Shown here: piece by piece, positions 45,101 through 51,426 of the stretch | How positions within the stretch are numbered: position 1 is the stretch's first letter | How the letters are laid out: each line of letters starts with the position of its first letter | Source: Streptomyces anulatus | GTDB lineage: Bacteria > Actinomycetota > Actinomycetes > Streptomycetales > Streptomycetaceae | DNA length: 64,000 nt | Direction of reading: 5' to 3' | Assembly (NCBI RefSeq): GCF_000721175.1 | Contig: NZ_JOEZ01000014.1 | Location: forward strand, 1 to 64,000 | Made by a program: the position numbers and the translations under genes | The notes under the pieces: model-generated | What the model saw: only the letters and a program-made list of their open reading frames with translations | What the model was told of the DNA's origin: nothing | The model's database searches: none

Positions 45101-45556
45101 GAATCCGGTCCAGTGCGTTGGGTGGCCGAAAACGCAGACACGATCAAGACGGTCGTGGGGGCTGCCGCGCTGACTGTCTGCGTTGTGGCATCCGCCGGCG
45201 TCTGTCTGGCCGCGGGCGGTGTGGTGATCCTTGCCGGAATCGCGGTCGACGGCGCGTCGGGTGCCGAGATGGACGGCGCGTACTGGAAGGGCACGGCAAT
45301 TACAGCAGGCATCACACTGGCAGGCGGAGTCGCTGGCAGGTGGGCTTCGGGTGGAGGGAAGTGGGCCTCGGGCGGCTGGTTGAAGTCTCCCAAGGTCGTC
45401 ACCAGAGGGCCGAGGCATGCGGCTGGACGTCCACGCCACGCCGCCCGGACGGACGTGGGCCCCACGGCAAACGCCTACATGCAGAACGGGTTTCTCGCTG
45501 GAATGGGTTGTGGCGCTCCCTCCGCGAGCAGCATTAATGCGGGTTATTGCCCGTGA
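39197..45556 (+). CDS. giant secreted Rhs-repeat protein with variable C-terminus
   Basis: 2,119 residues. A signal peptide (RAQPVAATLAALMFAGLLGA..A) ends near residue 36. Residues 260-800 hold the beta-propeller-like region found in front of actinobacterial RHS repeats (SYSSQSVDGRTAS, GDGWSMEPGYIERQY). From about 900 to 1,750 many YD/RHS repeats follow (YDVLGRRTEV, YDPAGNVTGV, YDADGNRI). The Rhs core ends with HLGAREYDPVLGRFLSVDP and NAYSYAHNSP..RSDPTGL near residue 1,850. The last 265 residues are variable: a Lys/Ala-rich coil, a hydrophobic stretch near residues 1,988-2,018 and a basic tail ending SASSINAGYCP. No known nuclease or deaminase motif is seen there. ATG 39197 has GGGGAG 8 nt upstream; upstream frame is open but unlikely. 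GTGA overlap with the next gene suggests toxin-immunity coupling. Confidence 0.9.
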   Translation: MVSGGGVSRGRLRRRAQPVAATLAALMFAGLLGAPIAAAAELDLLRLQKPDPVKTGEVERRGPAKPDRTARHPWKKPDVTWPEAGTATSSLRETGARVKAGSLPVSVSRSAPGAEKSSKAPSRRSASEAPGKPGPRKVQVQVLDRATTESLGVEGIVLALRPAEGTEGTVDVKVDYADFRHAYGGDWASRLTLKTLPACALNTPGKKGCATGTPLPTTNDVKAGSIEAAVDLPAATEATASRAATADPVAPKAGARAVSGGTVLLAATATAGGPSGSFKATSLSPSASWSAGGSNGAFSWTYPISAPAVAGSAVPDLKLGYSSQSVDGRTASTNNQANAIGDGWSMEPGYIERQYVSCTDDTKNSTTTAKVGDLCWKKDNAVINLGGRSNTLIKDSTTGKWHLENDDGTKAEKLASTARANGDNDGEHWRVTTPDGTRYYFGYNRPSGWAAGKDETNSTWTVPVYGNQPDEPCYAAAFKDAWCQQAWRWNLDAVIDPHGDAMTYYWDEETNYYGRNVNPSTGASTATPYIRGGSLKRIEYGLRSNNFYAQPAAKIDFTNSERCLSDCGTFDKAHAKNWPDVPFDRYCASGTECKDRYSPSFWSRTRLTKIDTSVLVGTAFKPVDTWAFTHQFPATGDGSSPALWLASITRTGHGGTGAVTLPAVTFMGKTMPNRVEGATTGGDPDPVPPLWRYRVYGINTETGGTIGITYSGADCKAGSVPTPASNTRRCYPVKWSPPDAPAANYEPYLDWFHTYVVTQVLETDRTGGAPAKQTDYTYLDGMGWTKSKDDEFTDAKHLTYGDRKGYGRVQVRSGVAPDQRTLKEYRYFRGIDGAAVKDHEGVSVTDREAFAGMTREEATYNGDGGKLETTTSHVPWRSAATATETRAEGLPTRYAYATAGKSEQTRTAVGTGWRTTRTERTFDALGQTLTESSLGDTAKTGDEQCTTTTYARNASLNILTTVSETKTVAKACGTTPSLPADLISSARHFYDGATSLSTPPVRGDVTRLDEQDAKGTGHLTTATHTYDQHGREETSTDALGATTRTAYTPATLKAPTTVAVTNAKDHVVTTTLDPVRGAVTATVDANGKRTDAVHDGLGRVLKVWEPGWPKAAHEDKPSTEYGYVISRTEANAVITKTLKQNRAYRTTYALYDGLLRERQTQAPATGTQDRIMTETHYDTRGWAWQTYAPYYAKGAPSAKLASAAVNTVPAAVQNHFDGLGRVTDALSVKFGDEQWRSKTVYEGDRTTVIPPKGGTATTTVTDARGRTTELLRYTNAQRTASQKTTYTYGKYSEPSTVTDPDGNVWSQTFDSRGQKTRSDDPDKGVTDTTYDNLGQPVTTTDERGVTLTTEYDVLGRRTEVKQGGTTLSKWTYDTLAKGQLTSSTRYAGGAAYTTATDGFNDRYQPTSTTTTVPSAAGGLAGTFTWTYGYKPETGALLWTLNPAVGDIPAERVVTNYNSDDQPFRTSGQRGALVANTQYDVFSRPVRLEYSATLDQKAYQTKVYDEHTGQVIRQTTDRDVAPQRVDDTTYAYDPAGNVTGVTSVSGQDAQASTDTQCFTNDPLGRLTEAWTAKTDCAAAPSASTVGGPDAYWLSYGYDKLGNRTKQTEHATSAGTTDAVTDYTQPAPGGDRPHAVQQASVTGGPHNGRTSTFEYDKTGNTTKRTIGSTVQSLTWDAEGHLATLTEGGKQTGYTYDADGNRIIAKNGDGSSTLTLPNGDQLNLAANGTKTATRYYTHNGDTVAVRNGNAIAYLINDHQGTAMTAIAVGTLALTRRKQLPFGGLRSEQSAAFGNRGFVGGTNDPTGLTHLGAREYDPVLGRFLSVDPVIDFDDPAQMNAYSYAHNSPLTRSDPTGLRPDGPVGGNSYNDERWANERGMTAGYTKKSGKWVWKQTPKKDTVSQRRYSNYRANPAHYMIDDSHARKYAAAAKAQAKKAAEARARAAAAQQRKEDGIFGSIMKGNWNNAATNLKESGPVRWVAENADTIKTVVGAAALTVCVVASAGVCLAAGGVVILAGIAVDGASGAEMDGAYWKGTAITAGITLAGGVAGRWASGGGKWASGGWLKSPKVVTRGPRHAAGRPRHAARTDVGPTANAYMQNGFLAGMGCGAPSASSINAGYCP

Positions 45557-46128
45557 GGTCTTCGTGGACGAAAGTCCCGGGAGTCTTCGTGAGGCGTCGG
45601 GGAGACGGCTCCATCCACCTGCGAAGGAAGGGGACGGTGGTATTCGGGTGGGCTGCGATTCTCTCCCTCTGTCCTGTGCTCGTCCTGTTCGGCCTCGCGG
45701 ACGTGGAGAAGTACGGGTTCCGTGGTGTAGGCGTCCTCTGGGTGACTGGATTTGTTTCTGCGATGATTATTCGTGGAACTATCAGACCGCGGGTCATTCT
45801 CGAACCGGATGGGTCCATCAGGAACATAGGGCCATTCCTTGAGATGGTTGCATCCAGAGATGAAGGCCTGTCGGTCACGTGTGAAAGCAACGGGTTGGTG
45901 ATCGTGTGTGCGGATGGTGAGCAGGGTGCTTGGTCATTCTCGCAAAGCCTTTTGGGTGGAAGGTCGGCTCGAAACGCGCGCAAGTTTATCGGTACGTGGC
46001 TGAAAGAAGAGCGGAAATGCTCTTCCGGGCGTGCGGTCGCAGGCAGGAGAGGGAGGGTGCACGTCGGGCTCGTCGATGTGTTCCTGCTCGTGGCGCCCTT
46101 GGCCGCTCCCGTACTCATGAAGCTCTGA
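45553..46128 (+). CDS. putative Rhs immunity membrane protein
   Basis: 191 residues. GTG 45553 overlaps the TGA of the Rhs gene by four bases. Two membrane helices lie near residues 28-48 and 58-76, and a third hydrophobic segment is at the very end (VDVFLLVAPLAAPVLM). Between them is a soluble domain (RPRVILEPDGSIRNIGPFLEMV ... WSFSQSLL, in pieces) reminiscent of a small PH-like fold. AT content is higher and codon choice less biased than in neighbouring genes, as expected for recently acquired DNA. The immunity role is inferred from position and size, not from homology. Confidence 0.6.
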   Translation: MRSSWTKVPGVFVRRRGDGSIHLRRKGTVVFGWAAILSLCPVLVLFGLADVEKYGFRGVGVLWVTGFVSAMIIRGTIRPRVILEPDGSIRNIGPFLEMVASRDEGLSVTCESNGLVIVCADGEQGAWSFSQSLLGGRSARNARKFIGTWLKEERKCSSGRAVAGRRGRVHVGLVDVFLLVAPLAAPVLMKL

Positions 46129-46140
46129 CCTGCTTCTTCT

Positions 46141-46170
46141 GGCGGCCCGTCGGTTAGCCGGCGGGCCGCC
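46141..46170. terminator. bidirectional terminator after the Rhs-immunity unit
   Basis: 13-bp stem (one G-T pair), TTAG loop, between convergent genes. Confidence 0.8.
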
Positions 46171-46182
46171 CGCGCGTGTCCC

Positions 46183-47151
46183 TCACCCCGCGAAGCCGTC
46201 CAGCGCCGCCAGCACCGCCCGCCGGGTCTCCGTGCCGCCCATGTGGCCCGCGTTGTCGATGATCGTCAGCTCGGCGTCCGGCCAGACGCGGTTCAGTTCC
46301 CAGGCGGTGGTCAGGGGGCCGGCGAGGTCGAAGCGGCCGTGGATCAGGGCGGCCGGGATGCCGGTCAGGCGGTGGGCGCGGGCCAGGAGCTGCCCCTCCT
46401 CCAGCCAGGCTCCGTGGGCGAAGTAGTGGGAGCAGATCCGGACGAGCGCCTGCTGGGCGTGGTCCGGGGAGCTGCTGTACGGGGGCGGGCCCTCGATCGC
46501 CTCCATCGAGATGACCGCGTCCTCCCAGGCGCACCAGTCGGCCGTCGCCCTCTCCCGCACGGCGGCGTCCTCGCTCTCCATGCGGCGGGCGTACGCCGCG
46601 ACCAGCTCGCTCGGGTCGCTCACCTCGGGAACGCCCGCGCGGAAGGCGTCCCAGGCCTCGGGGAAGAGCTGGCCGGCGCCCCGGTAGAGCCAGTCGATCT
46701 CGCTGCGGCGGGTCGTCGTCACCGAGGGGATGACCGCCTCCGTGACCCGCTCCGGGTGCTCCTGGGCGTACGCCAGGATCAGGGTCGATCCCCAGGAACC
46801 CCCGTACAGCAGCCAGTTGTCGATGTTCAGGTGTTCCCGCAGGCGCTCCATGTCGGCGATCAGGTGGGCTGTGGTGTTGTGCGACATGTCCGTGGCGGGG
46901 TCGCTCGCGTGCGGTGTCGAGCGGCCGCAGCCCCGCTGGTCGAAGAGGACCACCCGGTAGCGGTCCGGGTCGAAGTACTGGCGGGAGCGGGGCGTGCGGC
47001 CGGCGCCGGGGCCGCCGTGCACGACCAGGGCCGGCTTGCCGTCCGGGTTGCCGCACACCTCCCAGTACACGAGGTTGCCGTCGCCGACGTCCAGCATGCC
47101 GCTGTCGTACGGTTCGATCGGCGGGTACAGGTCGTTCGGTTCGCGGTGCAC
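46183..47151 (-). CDS. pip: proline iminopeptidase
   Basis: 322 residues, alpha/beta hydrolase of peptidase family S33 that removes N-terminal proline. HGGPGAG near residue 46 (oxyanion loop), DQRGCGRS near 71, GGSWGSTL near 118 (nucleophile Ser), GRFDLAGP near 273 (Asp) and NAGHMGG near 300 (His) give the full catalytic set. Length and WSRTP-like helices (cap domain, residues 150-250) fit the family. GTG 47151; GAGGGG lies 11 nt upstream. It diverges from the VOC gene. Confidence 0.93.
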   Translation of the reverse strand: MHREPNDLYPPIEPYDSGMLDVGDGNLVYWEVCGNPDGKPALVVHGGPGAGRTPRSRQYFDPDRYRVVLFDQRGCGRSTPHASDPATDMSHNTTAHLIADMERLREHLNIDNWLLYGGSWGSTLILAYAQEHPERVTEAVIPSVTTTRRSEIDWLYRGAGQLFPEAWDAFRAGVPEVSDPSELVAAYARRMESEDAAVRERATADWCAWEDAVISMEAIEGPPPYSSSPDHAQQALVRICSHYFAHGAWLEEGQLLARAHRLTGIPAALIHGRFDLAGPLTTAWELNRVWPDAELTIIDNAGHMGGTETRRAVLAALDGFAG

Positions 47152-47230
47152 GGCGTTTCGTTCCCCTCGGCACGGCAGACGGGTGGGCGGTGGGCCACGT
47201 TACGCCGATGCGATCGTCGGAGGAGTCCCG

Positions 47231-47236
47231 TACGGT
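47231..47236 (+). promoter_or_regulatory. -10 box of a leaderless VOC-protein mRNA
   Basis: TACGGT, 7 nt, ATG 47244; no Shine-Dalgarno. Confidence 0.55.
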
Positions 47237-47243
47237 CCTGCCC

Positions 47244-47696
47244 ATGCCCGTACGCATCGATCTGACCCTGGACTGCGCCGACGCCCGACTACTGGCCGGC
47301 TTCTGGAAGTCGGCCCTGGGCTATGTGGACCTGCCCCCGCCGCCGCCATATGCGACCCGGGAGGAGTGGCTCGCCCAGTTCGACCTGCCGGAGGGCGAGA
47401 CGGTGGACGACGGGGCCTGGCTCTGCGACCCCGAAGGCGTCGGCCCGCACCTCGCCATCCTCAAGGTCCCCGAGCCGAAGACCGCGAAGAACCGGCTGCA
47501 CATCGACGTGCGGGTCGCGGGCCACGGCACACCCGCCGAGCGGTGGGACCGCGTCCGGGCGGAGGCCGCGCGGCTCGTGGCGGCCGGCGGATCCGTGCTG
47601 GAGGAGGTCGACGGGCACCATGTGGTGATGGCCGACCCGGAGGGGAACGAGTTCTGCGTGGCGGCGGCCGGCGCGCCCACCCCGGACGCCGCGTAG
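47244..47696 (+). CDS. VOC (glyoxalase/bleomycin-resistance-like) protein
   Basis: 150 residues with the two-repeat beta-alpha-beta-beta-beta fold of the vicinal oxygen chelate superfamily: LTLDCADARLLAGFWKSALGY at the N-terminus, KNRLHIDVRV in the middle (metal-ligand His) and VMADPEGNEFCV near the end (metal-ligand Glu). This DNA-binding-free family includes lyases and resistance proteins; the substrate is unknown. Its stop codon TAG is the first part of the -10 box of the next gene. Confidence 0.85.
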   Translation: MPVRIDLTLDCADARLLAGFWKSALGYVDLPPPPPYATREEWLAQFDLPEGETVDDGAWLCDPEGVGPHLAILKVPEPKTAKNRLHIDVRVAGHGTPAERWDRVRAEAARLVAAGGSVLEEVDGHHVVMADPEGNEFCVAAAGAPTPDAA

Positions 47697-47699
47697 CCT
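47694..47699 (+). promoter_or_regulatory. -10 box overlapping the preceding stop codon
   Basis: TAGCCT, of which TAG is the VOC gene stop, then 7 nt and GTG 47707: a leaderless promoter built into the end of the upstream gene. Confidence 0.6.
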
Positions 47700-47706
47700 G
47701 GATGCC

Positions 47707-48198
47707 GTGAACGCCGCTCCCCGGATCCTCGCCGTCCTCGACGAACTGCTCGCCTCCGCCGAGCCCGGCGAGCGCGGCGCGCTCTGGCATCTGGCCGAGC
47801 CGGGGCGGGAGCTGGACGCCAACCTGGTGCGCCTGCCGCCGGGCGCCGAGGTCGGTGAGCATCAGGAGGACGTGCTCGATGTGCTCCTCGTCGTGCTGGA
47901 GGGCGGGGGGAGCGTCAGGACGGCGGGGGGCGGACCGGTCCTGGAGCTGGGGCCCAGCGCCGTCCTCTGGCTGCCCCGCACGTCACGGCGTGCGCTGGCC
48001 GCCGGGCCGGACGGGCTCGTGTACCTCACCGTCCACCGCCGACGCCCCGGCCTCGCGATCAAGCCGCCGGGCGGGGCGTACGAGGGTGGCGAGGGGCCCT
48101 GCATGCTGGACCGGGTCTGCCCGGAGTGCGGGCGACTGTCGCAGGACCCCGCGCCGGTCTTCTGCAGCCGGTGCGGGGAGCGGTTCCCCGAGCGGTGA
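47707..48198 (+). CDS. cupin-like protein with C-terminal zinc ribbon
   Basis: 163 residues. Residues 30-115 have the cupin pattern (VRLPPGAEVGEHQEDVLDVLLVVLEGGGSV, in pieces, then LELGPSAVLWLPRTSRRAL), with an incomplete metal motif. The tail has CPECGR and CSRCGE (two CxxC pairs), a zinc ribbon. Binding of a small ligand or metal is likely; exact role unknown. GTG start inferred from the leaderless promoter. Confidence 0.75.
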   Translation: MNAAPRILAVLDELLASAEPGERGALWHLAEPGRELDANLVRLPPGAEVGEHQEDVLDVLLVVLEGGGSVRTAGGGPVLELGPSAVLWLPRTSRRALAAGPDGLVYLTVHRRRPGLAIKPPGGAYEGGEGPCMLDRVCPECGRLSQDPAPVFCSRCGERFPER

Positions 48199-48238
48199 GC
48201 CGTGGCGCTGAGCCGGGTCGGGGAGTGGTGATCAGGTC

Positions 48239-50230
48239 TCACAACCCCTTGCACTCCGTCAGGTCCGGGCGGCCGGGCGGGTTCTTGTCGCCCACGAGGC
48301 CCGACAGGTTCTCCTTGTACATGTCCTCCCAGATCCTGCCGTCCAGGATCGTCCGGAGCGCCGCGCACACCTCGCCCTTCAGGATCGGGGTCTCCGGCCG
48401 CATCGCCACGCCGTAGCCCTCCGCGCCCTGGATGTTCTCCAGCCGCCGCACCTTGCCCGGGTTGGCCTCGACGTACCCGGCGAGAATGATGTCGTCCGAG
48501 GCCACCGCGTACACGTCGGACTTCGGGTCCAGCAGCTTGTCCAGGCAGTCCTGGTAGGTGTTGGGCTGCGACTTCGCCATGGTGAAGCCCTGCTTCGGCA
48601 GCGCCTGCTCGTACGTCGACTCCCGTGCCGTGCACACCTCCACGCCCAGGTCCGCCAGGTCGCTGGAGTCGTTGATCGTGTACTTGCTCGACTTCTCCCG
48701 GACCAGGAAGACGCGGCTCGCCTCGTAGTACGGGCCCGCGAAGTCGACGCTGTAGCCGCCGGGCGAGGCCGTCTTGCGGTCGTCGGTGATGCTGTACGAG
48801 GCGATGACCAGGTCCACCTGCTTGGTCTTCAGCGCGGTGCTCCGGTAGTCCGTGGCGACCGTGGTGAAGGCGACCTCGCCCTTGCCGTAGCCCATGCTCT
48901 CGGCGATCGCGTAGGCCAGGTCGATGTCGTAGCCCTTGTACGTACGCGTCTCCTCGTCGAACTTGCTCAGCCCGGGCTGGTCGTCCTTGACACCGATCTC
49001 CAGGGTGGGGTGCGTGTCCTTCCACCGCTCCTTGCTGCCGCTGCCGGCCGGGCCCTCGCCCTGGCCCCGCACCGAGCCCGCCCGGTCGCCGTCCTTGCCG
49101 TCGCCCTGCGAGACCAGCCAGCCCGCACCGGCCAGCAGAGCCAGGCACACCACCGCCGCGGCCACCTTCCGGCCCCGGCGCCGGGAGCGCTGTCCGCTCG
49201 CCGCCGGAGGCACGGGCGCCACAGGCGCCGGAGGAGGCGGCACGACCGGACCGGGCGCGGCCGTCGAGGGGTTCGGTGTGGACACCGCCGTCCGCGGGTG
49301 CGTCGCCGATGCGGCCCGGGCCGCGTTCGGTGCGGCGGGGTCGCCGAGCACCTCGCGGAGCATCGCCTCCGCCGTGGCCGCGTCCAGCCGCTCCCGGGGG
49401 TCCGTGATCAACAGCCCCTGGATGACCGGGGCGAGGGGCCCGGCGTACCGGAGGGCCGGATCGGGCGACTGCCGGATGTTCTCCTGGACCTCCCAGACCT
49501 CGTGCCCGGCGAAGGGCACGTGGCCCTCGACCATCTCGTACAGCGTGACCCCCAGCGCCCACAGGTCGGAGGCCGGTGTGGGGCCCGGGGAGGCGGGGGC
49601 GAAGAGCTCGGGCGCCAGGTAGGAGGGGGTGCCGATGACGCTGCCGGTCCGGGTCACCCGGTCCGCGCCCTCGAAGGTGGCGATGCCGAAGTCCACCAGG
49701 ATCGCGAGGCCGTCGTCCCGGACGAGGACGTTGCCCGGTTTCACGTCGCGGTGGACGACCGAGGCCGTGTGGACCGCCCGCAGGCCCTGGAGGATCTGGA
49801 GGCCGATGGTGGCGGCCCTCGGCACGGCGAGGACGTGTTCGCTGCTCAGCAGGTCGCCCAGGGACCTCGCTTCGAGCAGCTTCATCACGATCCAGACCTG
49901 GTCGTCGGTCTCGACCTGGTCGTGGACCGTCACCACGTTCTGGTGCTCGATCTTCGCGATGGCCTCCGCCTCGCGCCGGGCCCGCTGCAGCGCCGCCGTC
50001 TGGGTGGCCGCGGTCATGGCGTTCCGGTCGAGCAGGCCCTTGACGGCGACGAACCGGCGCAGCCGCCGGTCGTGGGCCCTCCAGACCTCGCCCATCCCGC
50101 CGCTGCCGATCGGCTCCAGCAGCTCGTAGCGGCCGTCGATCACGGTGCGGGGGACGTCGTCCGCCCGGCGGTCGGCGGAACGCCCGTCATGCCCGTCGCC
50201 CGCTCTGCCGACCCTGTCTTCGTCGTGCAT
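48239..50230 (-). CDS. receptor-like Ser/Thr kinase with extracellular amino-acid-binding domain
   Basis: 663 residues. Residues 32-290 are a eukaryote-type protein kinase: GSGGMGEVW (Gly loop), VAVKGL (Lys), VHRDVKPGNVLV (catalytic loop), DFGIATF and GTPSYLAPE (activation segment). A Pro-rich juxtamembrane stretch and one membrane helix (about residues 353-372) follow. The outside part, residues 405-655, is a periplasmic binding protein family 3 domain as in glutamate/polar amino acid transporters: LEIGVKDDQPGLSKFD, YKGYDIDLAYAIAESMGY, STALKTKQVDLVIASYSIT. The architecture implies that an extracellular amino acid or similar ligand controls kinase activity. Start GTG/ATG at 50230. Monocistronic. 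Confidence 0.9.
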   Translation of the reverse strand: MHDEDRVGRAGDGHDGRSADRRADDVPRTVIDGRYELLEPIGSGGMGEVWRAHDRRLRRFVAVKGLLDRNAMTAATQTAALQRARREAEAIAKIEHQNVVTVHDQVETDDQVWIVMKLLEARSLGDLLSSEHVLAVPRAATIGLQILQGLRAVHTASVVHRDVKPGNVLVRDDGLAILVDFGIATFEGADRVTRTGSVIGTPSYLAPELFAPASPGPTPASDLWALGVTLYEMVEGHVPFAGHEVWEVQENIRQSPDPALRYAGPLAPVIQGLLITDPRERLDAATAEAMLREVLGDPAAPNAARAASATHPRTAVSTPNPSTAAPGPVVPPPPAPVAPVPPAASGQRSRRRGRKVAAAVVCLALLAGAGWLVSQGDGKDGDRAGSVRGQGEGPAGSGSKERWKDTHPTLEIGVKDDQPGLSKFDEETRTYKGYDIDLAYAIAESMGYGKGEVAFTTVATDYRSTALKTKQVDLVIASYSITDDRKTASPGGYSVDFAGPYYEASRVFLVREKSSKYTINDSSDLADLGVEVCTARESTYEQALPKQGFTMAKSQPNTYQDCLDKLLDPKSDVYAVASDDIILAGYVEANPGKVRRLENIQGAEGYGVAMRPETPILKGEVCAALRTILDGRIWEDMYKENLSGLVGDKNPPGRPDLTECKGL

Positions 50231-50342
50231 ACGACCCCCTGTGCACTACATGGACCACGCCAGATTAGACGCTCCGTCATGCGCGGACATCCTGGAGTGA
50301 CGTGCCGGCTCGCGCTCCGGCGACCGGCGGTGCGGGCGGGGG

Positions 50343-50388
50343 CCAGGGCCTGTCCGACGATTCCCGTCCATCGTCGGACAGGCCCTGG
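50343..50388. terminator. terminator hairpin of the SDR gene
   Basis: Perfect 19-bp stem with an 8-nt loop, touching the SDR stop codon (50389-50391). It also shields the kinase promoter from read-through. Confidence 0.85.
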
Positions 50389-51189
50389 CTAGGAAGCCGC
50401 GCCGCCGTTGCTCTTCAGCAACTGGCCGTTGACCCACTGCCCTTCGGGCGAGCACAGGAAGTCCACCAGGTGGGCGGTGTCCTGCGGGGTGCCGAGGCGG
50501 CCGAGCGGGGTGCCCCCGACCAGGGCCTCCCGCAGGTCTTCGGTCATCCAGCCGGTGCCCACCGGGCCGGGGTTGACGACGTTCGCCGTCACCCCGAGGT
50601 GGGCCAGCTCGTGCGCGGCGGCCAGCGTGATGCGGTCCAGGGCGCCCTTGCTCGCGCCGTAGGGGAGGTTGCCCACGGTGTGGTCACTGGTGAGCGCGAC
50701 GATCCGGCCCGTCGCGGTGCCGGGTGCGCTGCGGAAGCGCAGCCCGTACTCGCGGATCAGCAGCCAGCTGGCCCGCGAGTTCACCGCGAAGTGCCGGTCG
50801 AACGCCTCCACGGTGGTGTCCAGCAGCCCCGAGTCCACCGACTCCGCGTGCGAGAGGACGAGCGCGGTCACCGGTCCGCCGAGGCGCTGCTCCGCCTCGT
50901 CGAAGACGCGCGTCGGCGCGTCGGGGCCGGACAGGTCCGCCTCGATCGCCGCCGTGCGGGCACCGGCCTCCGCCAGCTCCTTCGCGATGGACTCGGCGGC
51001 CCCCGGCTCGGCGCCCCAGTCCATGCGGCGGTCGTACGGCGTCCAGTAGGTGAAGGCGACGTCCCAGCCGGAGGCCGCCAGCCGACGCGCGATGCCCGCG
51101 CCGATGCCGATGCTGCGGCCGACGCCGGTGATCAGGGCGATGGGGCGGGTCGTGCCGGGGGTGGGCGAAGGCTGTCCGGTGGTCGTCAC
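50389..51189 (-). CDS. short-chain dehydrogenase/reductase (FabG-like)
   Basis: 266 residues. ALITGVGRSIGIGAGIARRL carries the Rossmann glycine motif (variant of TGxxxGxG), VLSHAE replaces NNAG, and the catalytic residues are in VALTSDHT (Ser) and YGASKGAL (Tyr and Lys). NVVNPGPVGTGWM follows. The variants put it among 3-oxoacyl-ACP-reductase-like SDRs of unknown substrate. GTG 51189 has AAGGA 7 nt upstream; a longer frame upstream lacks a ribosome site. Confidence 0.87.
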   Translation of the reverse strand: MTTTGQPSPTPGTTRPIALITGVGRSIGIGAGIARRLAASGWDVAFTYWTPYDRRMDWGAEPGAAESIAKELAEAGARTAAIEADLSGPDAPTRVFDEAEQRLGGPVTALVLSHAESVDSGLLDTTVEAFDRHFAVNSRASWLLIREYGLRFRSAPGTATGRIVALTSDHTVGNLPYGASKGALDRITLAAAHELAHLGVTANVVNPGPVGTGWMTEDLREALVGGTPLGRLGTPQDTAHLVDFLCSPEGQWVNGQLLKSNGGAAS

Positions 51190-51426
51190 GCGGTGATCCT
51201 TCGTGACCCGTACGCGTACGTCAATGGCCTTTCCGGTCACGCGGACGGCACCCGTGCGCCCGCGCTGACCTGCGGTGACCCGTCTTCCTGGTGGGCTGAC
51301 GCGATCTTCGTGTCTCCCCGTGGCGGGGGCCGCTCCCAGCGTGGACAGCGGAAACCGCGACGAACGCCGCATGTCGCGATGCGGTCGGGATGATCGGGAG
51401 CCACACCCGCCGGCCTCCGGCTCCGG

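Noticed and set aside
39500..45439. A nearly 6-kb open frame on the minus strand, opposite the Rhs gene
   Set aside because: Its product is Arg/Gly/Val-rich without domains, and it mirrors the codon bias of the plus-strand gene; long antisense frames are routine at this GC content.
50343..50388. Another MITE, because GGGCCTGTCC resembles MITE ends
   Set aside because: It is a perfect 19-bp stem with an 8-nt loop touching a stop codon and has no interior, so a terminator explains it better.
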